64,000 nt of DNA from Leptobrachium leishanense (lineage: Eukaryota; Chordata; Amphibia; Anura; Megophryidae). The translations under genes and the position numbers were made by a program. The DNA is taken from contig CM019065.1 of NCBI GenBank assembly GCA_009667805.1, forward strand, positions 13,955,952 to 14,019,951, read 5' to 3'. Below, piece after piece: positions 45,398 to 57,654 of this stretch. The notes beneath the pieces were generated by a model. The model was given only the letters and a program-made list of their open reading frames with translations, made no database searches and was not told where the DNA came from. Every line of letters starts with the position of its first letter. The first letter of the stretch is position 1.

Positions 45398-46769
45398 TCC
45401 ATTATTATAAGACCACTACAAACATCTCATCAGTAATCATCTAAAATAATCCCATCAAAAATCAAACAAAAACATACTTTTAATTAAATTATTAATCATA
45501 ATTTTGCTATATTTTAACTATATAGAACATAAAAACAGTATAAAACTACTTTAATTATTTCTCAAACTGCTCTTTTAATATTAATTTTCTAACCGTTTCA
45601 TATATTTCCATTTAATTTGTTAATAAATTGTATTATATTTTGGTAGACAATATTGTATATTATTATATACTTATTGTTGTTATAATCTGTAACAATATAA
45701 AAACCAGAACTCCCTTTTTTTTATGTAATTCTAGCTCTGTGAACAAAACTAGAGTTTTTGGAATAATATCAACACAAAATATAAACATATCTTGCACTTA
45801 ACCGACTTCATACATTTTATTGTAGCATATATTAAAAATTAGCTAAACATAGTAATTTTTCTTCTTTATTTCTCTTTACTTTGAATTCGCTGCACAGACA
45901 CACACAAAGGGTTACTTTCTCTAGCAATCAGAGAGCAAAAAAAAAACTGACTCCCTCCCCTCTCCCCCTCTCCACACAAACAGTTTGTCAGAAAGGAGGG
46001 GGGGAAGGAAACAAGTACGAAGCCCAATCTCACTACCTCTCAGCCATTCCACACTCTAAATTAATTACTTATCACACTTTACTTTTAATTGAACAGTTTA
46101 ATAGATCAATTATAAACACAATCAGACAAAAACATTCTACCATATATCATTCGATACAGCACACTATTTATTAATCACATTCTCTGACTTCACACTCACG
46201 CAGAACAGTACAGATATCACATCCGAATAATCAGTCCGAATTACATACACAAGTTATACAGCACTGTAATTTTTATTTTATTTTTTTAAAAACTTTTTAG
46301 ATTATCATCTGATCTATTGATTATCTTATTTTCTTCTGGCCCAGGGGGAAGTGGGGGCTCAGAGACTCTTGAAAATCATTACATAATCCACATACAAAAC
46401 TTATAAATTATCTTTATTTTACTAGTATATTAAAACACTAAATATGTATATATAGACTTATTTTCACACTCATCATTATCATCACTGTCCTCTTGGTCTA
46501 CCAATTTATATATGCTCCCATGGGGCATTTCGATCTTTCCTGGTGGGACCTCTCTGTCTCTTCCACTCACTGCCCCCTCATTTTTCCTCCACAATCCCGC
46601 TCACCGGAGCGAAGTAAGCCGGCAGAGCAGTAGCAGCCGCCCGCCTTCGCAACCGTGACACACAAAACTTCTCTAGCTGCCCCATAATATAAAGGATAGG
46701 GTGGGGGCAGGGAATCAATCTCCTCCCGGTTGTTCTACCAACACCGGTCTTTTCTTTTTATTATTTTCT
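45398..46769. other. Decayed gag region, AT-rich
   Basis: The rest of Gag (capsid, nucleocapsid) and the protease start should be here. Traces of a proline-rich, charged Gag-like stretch occur near 46340-46640 on the minus strand, but no long frame, capsid motif or zinc knuckle was found. The 45400-46300 part is strongly AT-rich. Confidence 0.4.
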
Positions 46770-47117
46770 TTATGGGGGGGGTACCTGCTTCTTATGTCCC
46801 GCCATCATTATAAAATAACTTTTATCCTTTACACAATACTTCCATATATCTATATATGGGTACTGCTCAGGCTGTCCGCATTTCCCGGTGACTTGGGAAT
46901 GCACTTTCTGTATTAACTGCGGGTCCATTGACCCCTGCTCTGGCCACTCTGGAACTAGCAGTGGCCACACAATTGTACACATTAATGTTAGCTTCTCCTT
47001 AGTTAATTCCACGCCATAGTCATGCGTTGTATATAACACTTCAAAATTCCGCACCATATACCCTAGGGGCGTCTCACCCTCCTTTACCTTCTTGGGCTTG
47101 GATGACCCGTTACCCAT
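46770..47117 (-). pseudogene. ERV Gag matrix domain
   Basis: Met at 47117 starts MGNGSSKPKKV, with Gly2 and a following Ser as in N-myristoylated retroviral matrix proteins. I chose this start over an upstream in-frame Met for that reason. VKEGETPLGYMVRNF, LTLMCTIVWPLLVPEWPEQG and IWKYCVKD follow in the order of a gammaretrovirus-like matrix fold. The frame stops after a C-rich run (about 46777-46784), where a one-base shift seems likely. Matrix would direct Gag to the plasma membrane. Downstream Gag is not recoverable by eye. Confidence 0.75.
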
Positions 47118-48198
47118 TGTTTCCCTTAGAAATAACAGTAACCTTTTTACAACACAGATATTATTTTTTTTTAGCAATGACAATAAAAATCTACGGTCTG
47201 GTACTTCAGCCAACAATTCTTGCATGTCTGGGACGCTTCCTCCGTCAGTAGCCGGACTGCAGTCGCCTGAGCCGGAAACGTACTTTGGGAGTCAACTTTC
47301 AAGTTTGTTTCCTCGCAGGGCGAGTAGGCGCTCGTTCACTCACAGCACTCAAATCACTCACAGCACGTACTGTACCAGATACTTTCAGCACACAACAAAA
47401 CAAACAATTCAACTCTTTCTACTAGCCGAGGACATGCCGTCCCTCCTTTTGGCTCCTTATACCCCGTTAATTGAACTCTAACTCTTGCCTGCTTGTGACT
47501 ATGTGCACCCTGTTCTATAACAACACTCCCGTCTGCAATTCCAATTTGTCTATGGGCTATCTACCCACCCGGCACCACTATCTCTGCAGCTACCGCTGAC
47601 CCCAATATGAGCCCTCTTCACTACACGACGTACACACTAGCACTGACACAGGGCTCTAAGCCCGGTCACAGAAATCTCTCCGCCTTTCCTTTGTCCACGT
47701 GGTGAAGCTCGGTTTACAAACACTGACTATGACTCTGCAACTCCACGCGGCTCCCTTCTCCCTCACATACAGACTCTACCCTTTGGTTAACATCCGATCC
47801 CCCGGGTCCAGACACGCGCTAGCCACTCTCTGGCCCCGTGCTATATGCGGCGGGTGCAGTATATCAACCAAGACTGTGGCCGCGAGTCTCCTTATCCAAC
47901 TTTGGTTGGACGTTTCCCTTTATACCGGTATTTCCATTTCCATTAGACATACAAACATAGAAGACACTTTACCTATCGCCGCGCTGTTCGCTGTTTCCTC
48001 GGACTCAGGGGTGTCCCAGTGTTCCCAGGCTGAGGGGTCCGTTTGAGACGAGATGAGGTCCACTGAACAGGAAATCCTGCTTGGCGCCTGCAGATGTCAG
48101 CTCACCTTCAATGGACGCCCACCCAGCGGGATCACTCGCACCTGCAGTCAACAGCTACAGTGTTCAGCAGTCGTTGCCATGCCGGTAAGGGCCCGCAT
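47118..48198 (-). other. ERV leader region
   Basis: About 1.1 kb between primer site and gag start on the minus strand, GC-richer than the flanks. No supported gene; it may hold splice donor and packaging sequences, not identifiable by eye. Confidence 0.4.
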
Positions 48199-48219
48199 AT
48201 CCCGGCAACAGAGCCCCCA
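48199..48219 (-). other. ERV primer-binding site (proline-like)
   Basis: Four bases inside the 5' LTR, the minus strand reads TGGGGGCTC..CCGGGAT. It matches both ends of the tRNA-Pro complement used by many class I retroviruses but differs in the middle. Confidence 0.6.
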
Positions 48220-48223
48220 GAAA

Positions 48224-48850
48224 TGTTAGCGGAATCAGACGGGTTCACTCGGGACGAGGCCGGACCAGACACGAGCAAGGATTGTCTGAACACGAGTCTC
48301 TTCAGGAAAGGCAAACTTTATTGTGATATCACAACAGATGCTCAAACAGGATTCAATCACAAAGAATGAGCCTCATTTTCACAGTGACATGAGACTTTAT
48401 ACCTCAAAATACATGATTAGGTACATCCCAATTAGCCCACCTCCCGGTTATGCTATCCCACCCCACGTGGGTTAGTACCTCCCTTTGGCTAACACAAAGA
48501 CATTCCATTAAATTGGCCGTAAATTGGCAAGCTTTATATTAGTAACAATAAATCATGGTTAGTTTCTCCCACTGTTCCGGGCTGCGCCTGGTTCCCTAGC
48601 GCCTTCTTTGTCTTTCTGCAGGCCCCAACGACCTTGACATATCTTTCTCTGTGCCTGGAACAGCAGAGATCTCTCTCTCAGCGCTTTAATTGTTTTTCTA
48701 CTAATCTCAGCACATTCCTAAGTGTCTACATGTGCCTCATTATAGCTTCAGCTAAAAACCTGCCTAGTTATATTTAAGTGAACCAATATTCTGAACAAGA
48801 TGGTCGCCTGGCTTATAATAGCGGCCATCTTCCAGTCTATTTCCACTACA
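48224..48850 (-). repeat. ERV 5' LTR (627 bp)
   Basis: Partner of 31112-31738. Same TG..CA ends and identical length. On the minus strand it carries TTATAATAG-like and AATAAAG motifs as possible promoter and poly(A) signals. Confidence 0.92.
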
Positions 48851-50894
48851 GTGCGGGGCTGTTTATACACACAGTGTGAGGTGCGGGCGGTTTATACATA
48901 CAGTGGGAGGTGTGCGGGGCTGTTTATACACACAGTGTGAGGTGCGGGCGGTTTATACACACAGTGGGAGGTGCGGGCTGTTTATACACAAAATGTGAGG
49001 TGCGGGCTGTTTATACACACAGTGTGAGGTGCGCAGGGCTGTTTATACACAGTGTGAGGTGCGCGGGGTTGTTTATACACACAGTGGGAAGTGCGCGGGG
49101 CTGTTTATACACACAGTGTGAGGTGCGCGGGGCTGTTTATACACACAGTGTGAGGTGCACGGGGCTGTTTATACACACAGTGTGAGGTGCGGGGCTGTTT
49201 ATACACACAGTGTGAGGTGCGCGGGGCTGTTTATACTCAGTGTGAGGTGCGCGGGGCTGTTTATACACAGTGGGAGGTGCGGGGCTGTCTATACACACAG
49301 TGGGAGGTGCGGGGCTATCTATACACACGGTGTGAGGTGCGGGGCGGTTTATACATACAGTGGGAGGTGCGGGGGCTGTTTATACACACAGTGTGAGGTG
49401 CGGGGCTGTCTATACACACAGTGGGAGGTGCGGGGCTATCTATACACACGGTGTGAGCTGCGGGGCGGTTTATACATACAGTGGGAGGTGTGGGGGCTGT
49501 TTATACACACAGTGGGAGGTGCGCGGGGCTGTTTATACACACAGTGTGAGGTGTGCGGGGCTGTTTATACACACAGTGTGAAGTGCGGGGCAGTTTAAAC
49601 TTTATACACACAGTGGGAGGTGTGGGGCTGTCTATACACACAGTGTGAGGTGCGCGGGGCTGTTTATATACACAGTGGGAGGTGCGCGGCTGTTTATACA
49701 CACAGTGGGAGGTGCGGGCTGTTTATACACACAGTGGGAGGTGCGGGGCGGTTTATACACACAGTGTGAGGTGCGCTGGGCTGTTTATACACACAGTGGG
49801 AGGTGCGGGCGGTTTATACACACAATGGGAGGTGCGGGGCTGTTTATACACAGTGGGAGGTGCGGGGCTGTTTATACACAGTGGGAGATGCGGGGCTGTT
49901 TATACACAGAGTGTGAGGTGCGCGGGGCTGTTTATACACACAGTGGGAAGTGCGGGGCTGTTTATACACACAGTGTGAGGTGCGCGGGCGGTTTATACAC
50001 AGAGTGTGAGATGCGTGGGGCTGTTTATACACACAGTGGGAGGTGTGGGGCTGTTTATACACACAGTGGGAGGTGCGGGGCTTTTTATACACACAGTGGG
50101 AGGTGTGCGGGGCTGTTTATACACACAGTGGGAGGTGCGGGCGGTTAATACACACAATGGGAGGTGCGCGGGGCTGTTGATACACACAGTGGGAGGTGCG
50201 GGGCTGTTTATACACACAGTGGGAGGTGCGCTGGGCTGTTTATACACACAGTGGGAGGTGCGCGGGGCTGTTTATACACACAGTGTGAGGTGCGCGGGCG
50301 GTTTATACACAGAGTGTGAGATGCGTGGGGCTGTTTATACACACAGTGGGAGGTGTGGGGCTGTTTATACACACAGTGGGAGGTGCGGGGCTTTTTATAC
50401 ACACAGTGGGAGGTGTGCGGGGCTGTTTATACACACAGTGGGAGGTGCGGGGCGGTTAATACACACAATGGGAGGTGCGCGGGGCTGTTTATACACACAG
50501 TGGGAGGTGCGGGGCTGTTTATACACACAGTGGGAGGTGCGCTGGGCTGTTTATACACACAGTGGGAGGTGCGCGGGGCTGTTTATACACACAGTGGGAG
50601 GTGCGCGGGGCTGTTTATACACACAGTGGGAGGTGCGGGGGCTGTTTATACACACAGTGTGCGGGGCTGTCTATACACACAGTGGGAGGTGTGGGGCTGT
50701 TTATACACACAGTGGGAGGTGCGGGGCTTTTTATACACACAGTGTGAGGTGCTGGCGGTTTATACATACAGTGGGAGGTGCGCGGGGCTGTTTATACACA
50801 CAGTGTGAGGTGCGGGGCGGTTTATACACACAGTGGGAGGTGCGCGGGGCTGTTTATACACACAGTGTGAGGTGCAGGGCTGTTTATACACACA
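48851..50894. repeat. 30-bp minisatellite, block 2c
   Basis: About 65 units of the GTTTATACACACAG type. It starts with the GTGC duplicated by the ERV. Stretches around 49990-50130 and 50285-50430 repeat nearly verbatim about 295 bp apart, a second higher-order duplication. Confidence 0.95.
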
Positions 50895-51185
50895 GTATAA
50901 CTTTTCTTGTTCGGTGAATTATATTTTGGTAAATGGGAATAAATAGTTATTTAATGTCTAGATTAGGTATTTTTTGCCTACGCTCCAAGTGTGGTTCGCT
51001 GGTAGAGTGAATCTAGATAGATAAGTATATTTTATGCTCATAAAGGACCTCTTTGGGGAATCCTTTTCGTATATCGTACAGGTATTAGGCGAGGATACTA
51101 TGGCCCCAGGTATAGTTAGTTTACTTGTCTAGTTTGTTTTATCCATTTTAGTGATCATGATTGTATATGTGATCAATGAGATGAT

Positions 51186-51655
51186 TGAAAGGTATTTTAA
51201 TATGATAGGTAGTTTTTTAATTTTTGCATTAGTGTGAAATCCCCCCCTCCTTGTTCCAGCACGGTGTCTGTTCAATTTCGTTTCCTCTCGAGGCTAGTCA
51301 CCGGGGTGATGGAAATAGATATCCTGCGTTAACTTAGAAATGCCCACGAAATCTTTGTTACATGATGTAGAAATGTATCTGCTCTGATTGGTTGTTGTAT
51401 CACATTCCTATGTTGGGAGTGAACACTGCAGGAAGTTTTTATATATATATAACGAACATTTCTATTGGATGTTGAAATAATAAACGGACCTGACAGACCA
51501 CGGACTGATCAGATGATAATCTGCCATATCTCGGTGTGGTTGTGTCTATCGTATCCTCTGATCAGAGTCGCGCAGCACCTTACTTCGATTTTGATATATA
51601 AGAAGAAACTTGAAAAAGGTTTATGGTAATTATAATGGAAATCTAGAATTTAACA
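51186..51655 (+). repeat. LTR, left, of copy 2
   Basis: 470 bp, starts TGAAAGGTATTTT and ends TTTAACA. Closely matches 55734-56199. Confidence 0.88.
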
Positions 51656-51657
51656 GT

Positions 51658-51675
51658 TGGTGTCAGAAGTGGGAT
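51658..51675 (+). other. Primer-binding site, tRNA-Leu(CAA) type
   Basis: TGGTGTCAGAAGTGGGAT, two bases after the LTR. To my knowledge it is complementary to the 3' end of vertebrate tRNA-Leu(CAA), whose mature end is ATCCCACTTCTGACA plus CCA. Confidence 0.75.
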
Positions 51676-54600
51676 TTAATAATTCAATTGTCTGATTTGA
51701 TTTATTTCATGTTAAACAATTGCCTATATAGATAAAAGAATCTTTGCTTCCCTGGGGAGGCTGCCTGTGAGAGCCACTGTGTTTGTTTTTCTTTTATTCT
51801 TGTTTGTTTATCTTAACTCGCCTGATAGAGAACTGTTAATGAGCGGTGACTCACTCGTTATGTTGATGTACCCTGAAAAGTTCTAGTGCTGAGTATCCGT
51901 TATGTCACTCACCCGGGAAACTGAAAGATGTTTCTAGCGTTGAGTAAATGTGTTTGTCTTTGTGTCCATAGTGTAGCTCCTTTGTGTTCTGGAGTTCTGC
52001 CTCGTAGCATTTTATTTTAATTGATTAGGTCCAGTTTCTTCTTATATAGCAAGATAGAAAACAAAATAGCGTTGCTTCCATTGAGAGCAATTTTTCTCTT
52101 GCATTCTTGCCATTTTTTTTTTTTTTAATTTTATTTTTGTTATTTATTTTTTATTTTTTGCTTTGCTGTATGTTCACGCTGTCTTATTTTATAATTTAAC
52201 TGATTCTAAAGGATTTGCAAACTGTTTTTTCTTTCAGATTTCACGTTTGTTTTTGTTTTATTTATTTATTTATTTTATTTTTGTTTCTTGCCATTGATTA
52301 CGTCTGTTTATTTAAATGTTTGTCTTTACTAACTATTAATATATGTGTTTATCTTTGATGTTTTGTATTTCGTAGTTTTGATATTGTGTTTTTTATATGT
52401 CATTTATGTATAGGGACTGCTTCTCTTAAAACAGGTTGCTTTTTCTCAATGTATCTTTACTGCCTTGCCTCGCGTAAAAAAAAATAAGAACAGGAAATGG
52501 AGACAATAGGGCTTTACTTTTACAGTGACTTTCAAAAGTGCCTGCTAACTTTTTTTCTCTTTCTCATACATTCATTTTTTCTCTCTTTGTTCTTTTTTTT
52601 ATTAAAAAACTCTTTATTTGTAATGTATAATGTTATTATGTGTTTGTATAAGGATTTTTTTTCTTTGAATGCTAGTAGTCTTTTAGCAGTGCAAGTTGGA
52701 TAATGGAATATGTAGTTATTTTTGTTGTTCTGTGAGCTTCTATTTGGGATAATTGAACAGTATATACAAATGACATGTGTCTAATGCCTTGAATGACTGT
52801 AGCAGCAGTTGAATTCTGGAGCTGTTAGTGCTTTATAAAACTGTAACTGTAACTGTTGTGGAATTGGGCGCGGTTTGAGTGCTTTCGGCGTGCGTACAGA
52901 TGTGGAACAAAAGAAAGTAATTATGGGAGCTGGATTTACTGTAAATGGATTATAGAATTTGATGTATGATATAAACACTATTTTGTGTATCAAGGTGATG
53001 GGCGTCGGCCATCTGCCTTAATATAAGTTATACATTTTCCCAAAAGAGACGTGGTTGGTTATTTTCCTCTGGTCTTTGTTTGAGTCCAGCACAAATGGAT
53101 TGACCACACCTTAATATAGGTTATATGTTTTGCCAAAATGGCCGACTGAGGTCATTTACAGATTTTGTATCTTGTATAATGGAATATATATGTAGGTTCA
53201 TTATCAGACAGTAAACAAAGAGGTCATGTTTAAATTGTTTGGAATCTAAGAGGATGAAGTGATATAAAGCTGAAGGATTTGAGTGAAAGTTTAATGGAAA
53301 GCGCCTACAGGTTGTGTAGCGCTGTACAAAGGAAATAAGGCAGATTTCAAATGAGAGAAGGTGTTTTGTTTTTCTTTTTTGTTTTTTTTGTTTTATTTTA
53401 GTTGACTATTGGAGATGGAAGGTTGTAGATTGGTATCTTGAGTATTGTTTGCTTGTTTTCTTTTTTCTGCAGTGGTAGCCATATGTCTAGTTTTATTTTT
53501 TGCTCTCTGATGTTTTTGTCTTTTGGTGTGAAGTGCAACAACGTATGACTGTGCCCCCAATGAATATTCTTGAAGGGAATAAAACAGGTTGTAAAATAGC
53601 TGCACAAACACCTCACGTTTGAATGTTTGTTTTTAACCAATATCCTTAATAAAGATTATTGATGTTTATTAAGAATATTTTTCTCTGAGTTTCCTCTGAG
53701 AACTTTGTGCTAGTTAACGCTTCAAGTTTAAACATGCCCTTCTATACTTTCTTTTCCAGTTCATGATATTTTTATTGTGTTTTTTTTATTTGAATTGAAG
53801 TTCACATTCTTTTCCTAGTCTCCTCCATTTTGTCTCTCTCATGACCCCTCCTCTCCTCCATTTTGTCTCCCTCATGACCCCTCCTCTCCTCCATTTTTTC
53901 TCTCTCATGACCACTCCTTTTCTTTGTGTCCAAAAATGTGTTGCATTTTTTTTCTCCATTTTAAAAGTATTTTAACCATATCAATTTTAAAGTTTTTGAC
54001 AGGTTAATAATACATTTTTTTCCAAGTTTTTTACTTTAGGTGAAAATTACCCATGCATGCCAACTTTGCTCAAGCTAGATGGAAGATTATTGAATACCAA
54101 TATTGATAAAGCTGTTGGAATTGAAGGAAATTTACTCAAACACATTATCATTTCACATTGCAATGTTACATCAACCGGATAATAAGGAATTATCAGACAC
54201 CAGGCAATAAAACATTCTGATTTATCAATACCTCATCAATAAATCATGCGATTAAAGAAGATCATTGATTTGGAAATAAAACTTAAGACATGTCAGTTTT
54301 ACAAAACAGTTATTTTCAACCAATAAGACAGAAGACAAAGAAAGAAGAAGATAATGTATTTTTATATGCTGATGGATTATCTTTGTGTTGTCATCTAAGT
54401 GATAATTATTTTGTGTCTTTTATTATTCTATATTTTATTATTTTTGTTGTTCGGTTACAATCAATATTGTTCAAATTCCCTGACACATTTAGGATTACTG
54501 GAGATCACATCCAATGAAAATTAGAGTTAATTAATGTATTTAGGAACATATAATTTAATGCATTTGCATAAATATGTTTCATGACATATATAGTGGTAAA

Positions 54601-55733
54601 TGGAAAGTTTTAATTTGGTAAAATTAAGGCTGTTTTTATTTTTTGATTTTATTTTAGATCGGTGTGTTTTATAAACACCAGGTTTGTTTCAAAACACCGA
54701 ACAAGACTGAATAGGAAAGTATTTAATTATTTTTTGATATTTTGAATGGGTGGAGTATGCACTTCGGTTATTTCCCGTTTGAGCCAAAGTTGCGTATATA
54801 TATTTTTCTCTAACAATGAGTCAGAAGTAGTATAATTTTCTTTGAGGGGAAATTTTAAACTTTATTATCTGTGTCTCTTCTTGTGTAAATTAAAATTTTT
54901 ATTGTTTTCGTGTACTTCAGAGTGATAATGAATGAATGGATGTATATGATTAGCGGGGAATACCATATTTTCTTTCTTTTTTTCTTTTCTTTATTGTTGC
55001 TACAACCGTATCGCATCATCAAGAAACCTGACAGTCACAATGACTGCATATGGAACGAATCATGGACATTTTGTGACAAGGTCAAAGGTCACAGGTAATA
55101 AGCAACCAGCACAAAGAGACAGCTTGTTCAGGAGTCCCTATGGTGGGAGCTCTGATGACATTTAATGATTATGCGTCTCAAGCTGGGATGTTGAAAAAGA
55201 CCAGACCTTGATCTCGCACTGTGGACTACGGTATTAGATTATGGAATATTATTTTTTTTATTTAATCCCTAGATAAGTGTGAGAAAGGAATGGATTTGGG
55301 AAAATGAGAATGTATTTCTTGAGAGTGTGTATGAATGCAGGTGTGTATGCGGTCTGTAGAGTGAAGCTGAAGATAGGAAAACACACAGATATAGATCTGA
55401 CTCATGTTGATTATTAGATAAATAACCTTTTACATTCAAGTTATTATACTTTTCTTGTTCGGTGAATTATATTTTGGTAAATGGGAATAAATAGTTATTT
55501 AATGTCTAGATTAGGTATTTTTTGCCTACGCTCCAAGTGTGGTTCGCTGGTAGAGTGAATCTAGATAGATAAGTATATTTTATGCTCATAAAGGACCTCT
55601 TTGGGGAATCCTTTTCGTATATCGTACAGGTATTAGGCGAGGATACTATGGCCCCAGGTATAGTTAGTTTACTTGTCTAGTTTGTTTTATCCATTTTAGT
55701 GATCATGATTGTATATGTGATCAATGAGATGAT

Positions 55734-56199
55734 TGAAAGGTGTTTTAATATGATAGGTAGTTTTTTAATTTTTGCATTAGTGTGAAATCCCCCCCTCCTT
55801 GTTCCAGCACGGTGTCTGTTCAATTTCGTTTCCTCTCGAGGCTAGTCAGCGGGGTGATGGAAATAGATATCCTGTGTTAACTTAGAAATGCCTGCGAAAT
55901 CTTTGTTACATAATGTAGAAATGTATCTGCTCTGATTGGTTCTTGTATCACATTCCTATGTTGGGAGTGAACACTGCAGGAAGTTTTTATATATAACGAA
56001 CATTTCTATTGGATGTTGAAATAATAAACGGACCTGACAGACCACGGACTGATCAGATGATAATCTGCCATATCTTGGTGTGGTTGTGTCTATCGTCTCC
56101 TCTGATCAGAGTCGCGCAACGCCTTACTTCGATTTTGATATATAAGAAGAAACTTGAAAAAGGTTTATGGTAATTATAATGGAAATCTAGAATTTAACA
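55734..56199 (+). repeat. LTR, right, of copy 2
   Basis: 466 bp with the same TG..CA ends. The minisatellite resumes at 56200. Confidence 0.88.
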
Positions 56200-57030
56200 A
56201 GTGGGAGGTGCGCGGGGCTGTTTATACACACAGTGGGAGGTGCGGGGCTGTTTATACACACAGTGTGAGGTGCGGGGCTGTTTATACACACAGTGGGAGG
56301 TGCGCGGGGCTATTTATACACATAGTGTGAGGTGCGCGGGGCTGTTTATACACACAGTGGGAGGTGCGGGGCTGTTTATACACACAGTGGGAGGTGCGGG
56401 GCTGTTTATACACAGTGGGAGGTGCGGGCGGTTTATACACACAGTGGGAGGTGCGCGGGGCTGTTTATACACACAGTGGGAGGTGTGGGGCTGTTTATAC
56501 ACACAGTTGGAGGTGCGGGGCTGTTTATACACACTGGGAGGTGCGGGGCGGTTTATACACACAGTGGGAGGTGCGTGGGGCTGTTTATACACACAGTGGG
56601 AGGTGCGTGGGGTGGTTTATACACACAGTGTGAGGTGCGGGGCTGTTTATACACACAGTTGGAGGTGCGGGGCTGTTTATACACACAGTGGGATGTGCGC
56701 GGGGCAGTTTATACACACAGTGTGAGGTGCGGGGCTGTTTATACACACAGTGGGAGGTGCAGGGCTGTTTATACACACAGTGGGAGGTGCGGGGCTGTTT
56801 ATACACACAGTGTGAGGTGCGCGGGGCTGTTTATACACACAGTGGGAGGTGCGGGGCTCTTTATACATACAGTGGGAGGTGCGGGGCTGTTTATACACAC
56901 AGTGGGAGGTGCGGGGGCTGTTTATACACACAGTTGGAGGTGCGGGGCTGTTTATACACACAGTGGGAAGTGCGGGGCTGTTTATACACACAGTGGGAGG
57001 TGCGGGGCTGTTTATACACACAGTTTAAGC
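56200..57030. repeat. 30-bp minisatellite, block 2d
   Basis: About 26 units, continuing the array cut at 50894. It ends at GTTTAAGCTCC near 57028, giving the right boundary of the original array. Confidence 0.95.
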
Positions 57031-57654
57031 TCCATGGGGATGTCTATGGACACAGCACTGCAGGGCTGAGGCTTTTGCGGGGTTAATTAATTTGAGAATT
57101 TTTAGGATAATTATAAGCTAAGTGTTACTATATTGTGTCTCCTCTGTGTATTATGTGTAAGGCAGACAAACCAGTAAATCGTAGACTCTCTGTATTGTGT
57201 TCTCTCTGCGTTATCTGTACCGCAGACACGGGTGCTATGCAGTGTCTTATTATTTCCTCTAGGTGGAGCCCTTTCCATTCTAGAAATGTCCTGGTCACAA
57301 TGAATCCTCCTTCACCAAAACCGTCCACCAGGTGTCAGTAACATAAAGCAAAAGCTAATATTTTCAAAGTGTCCAAAAAAGTTCCTTTTTATAAAATGTT
57401 TTTTTTTTTGGAAGGGAGTTGTTTTTTCTTTCATGACAAAAAAGGTTTAAGACGCACAGGGCCCTCCATTAATATTAACTCCCCCTGATAAATGAGAGCA
57501 AAGAAGGCTGTAAAAAAATATATTTTTTGTTTAACCTTTTGATGTTTGCTTTAAAGTGTACGCAAACACATTCAAAAACCTGAATGTTGGTAGTAGGGAT
57601 AGAGACGGAGTGTGTGTGCGGGAAGTGAGGTAATGTTGGGGATAGATTAAAAGT
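57031..57654. other. Unique-looking spacer
   Basis: No transposon end, exon or RNA gene was recognised. It may be single-copy flanking DNA of the minisatellite. Confidence 0.4.

Larger units (their letters stand above)
31112..48850 (-). mobile_element. Endogenous retrovirus with two nested LTR elements
   Basis: A minus-strand provirus bounded by two 627-bp LTRs and the 4-bp duplication GTGC (31108-31111 and 48851-48854). Order from the right: 5' LTR, primer site, leader, gag start, decayed gag, pro/RT, RNase H, OGFR-like segment, integrase end, env start, env TM piece, polypurine tract, 3' LTR. LTR elements at 32602-37619 (in env) and 39153-44124 (in RNase H) were inserted later. The provirus without them is about 7.7 kb. 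It resembles class I (gamma/epsilon-like) retroviruses by its matrix start and its proline-type primer site. All genes are broken. Confidence 0.9.
50895..56199 (+). mobile_element. LARD-like LTR element, copy 2, with duplicated 3' interior
   Basis: A plus-strand relative of the element at 39153-44124. The order is a partial 3' interior (50895-51185), LTR (51186-51655), interior (51656-55733) and LTR (55734-56199). The first 290 bp repeat the interior just before the second LTR (from about 55444). The left unit therefore looks like the tail of another copy in tandem. Interior is AT-rich with no pol or Gag. It splits the minisatellite; the right junction is CA followed by AGTGGGAGG, while the left junction is ragged and gives no clear duplication. 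Confidence 0.82.

Noticed and set aside
41793..53640. A similar 68-80 codon frame (VQLFYNLFYSLQEYS) in both LARD-like elements
   Set aside because: It is antisense to both elements, and its similarity follows from the elements being one family. Downstream parts diverge by frameshift.
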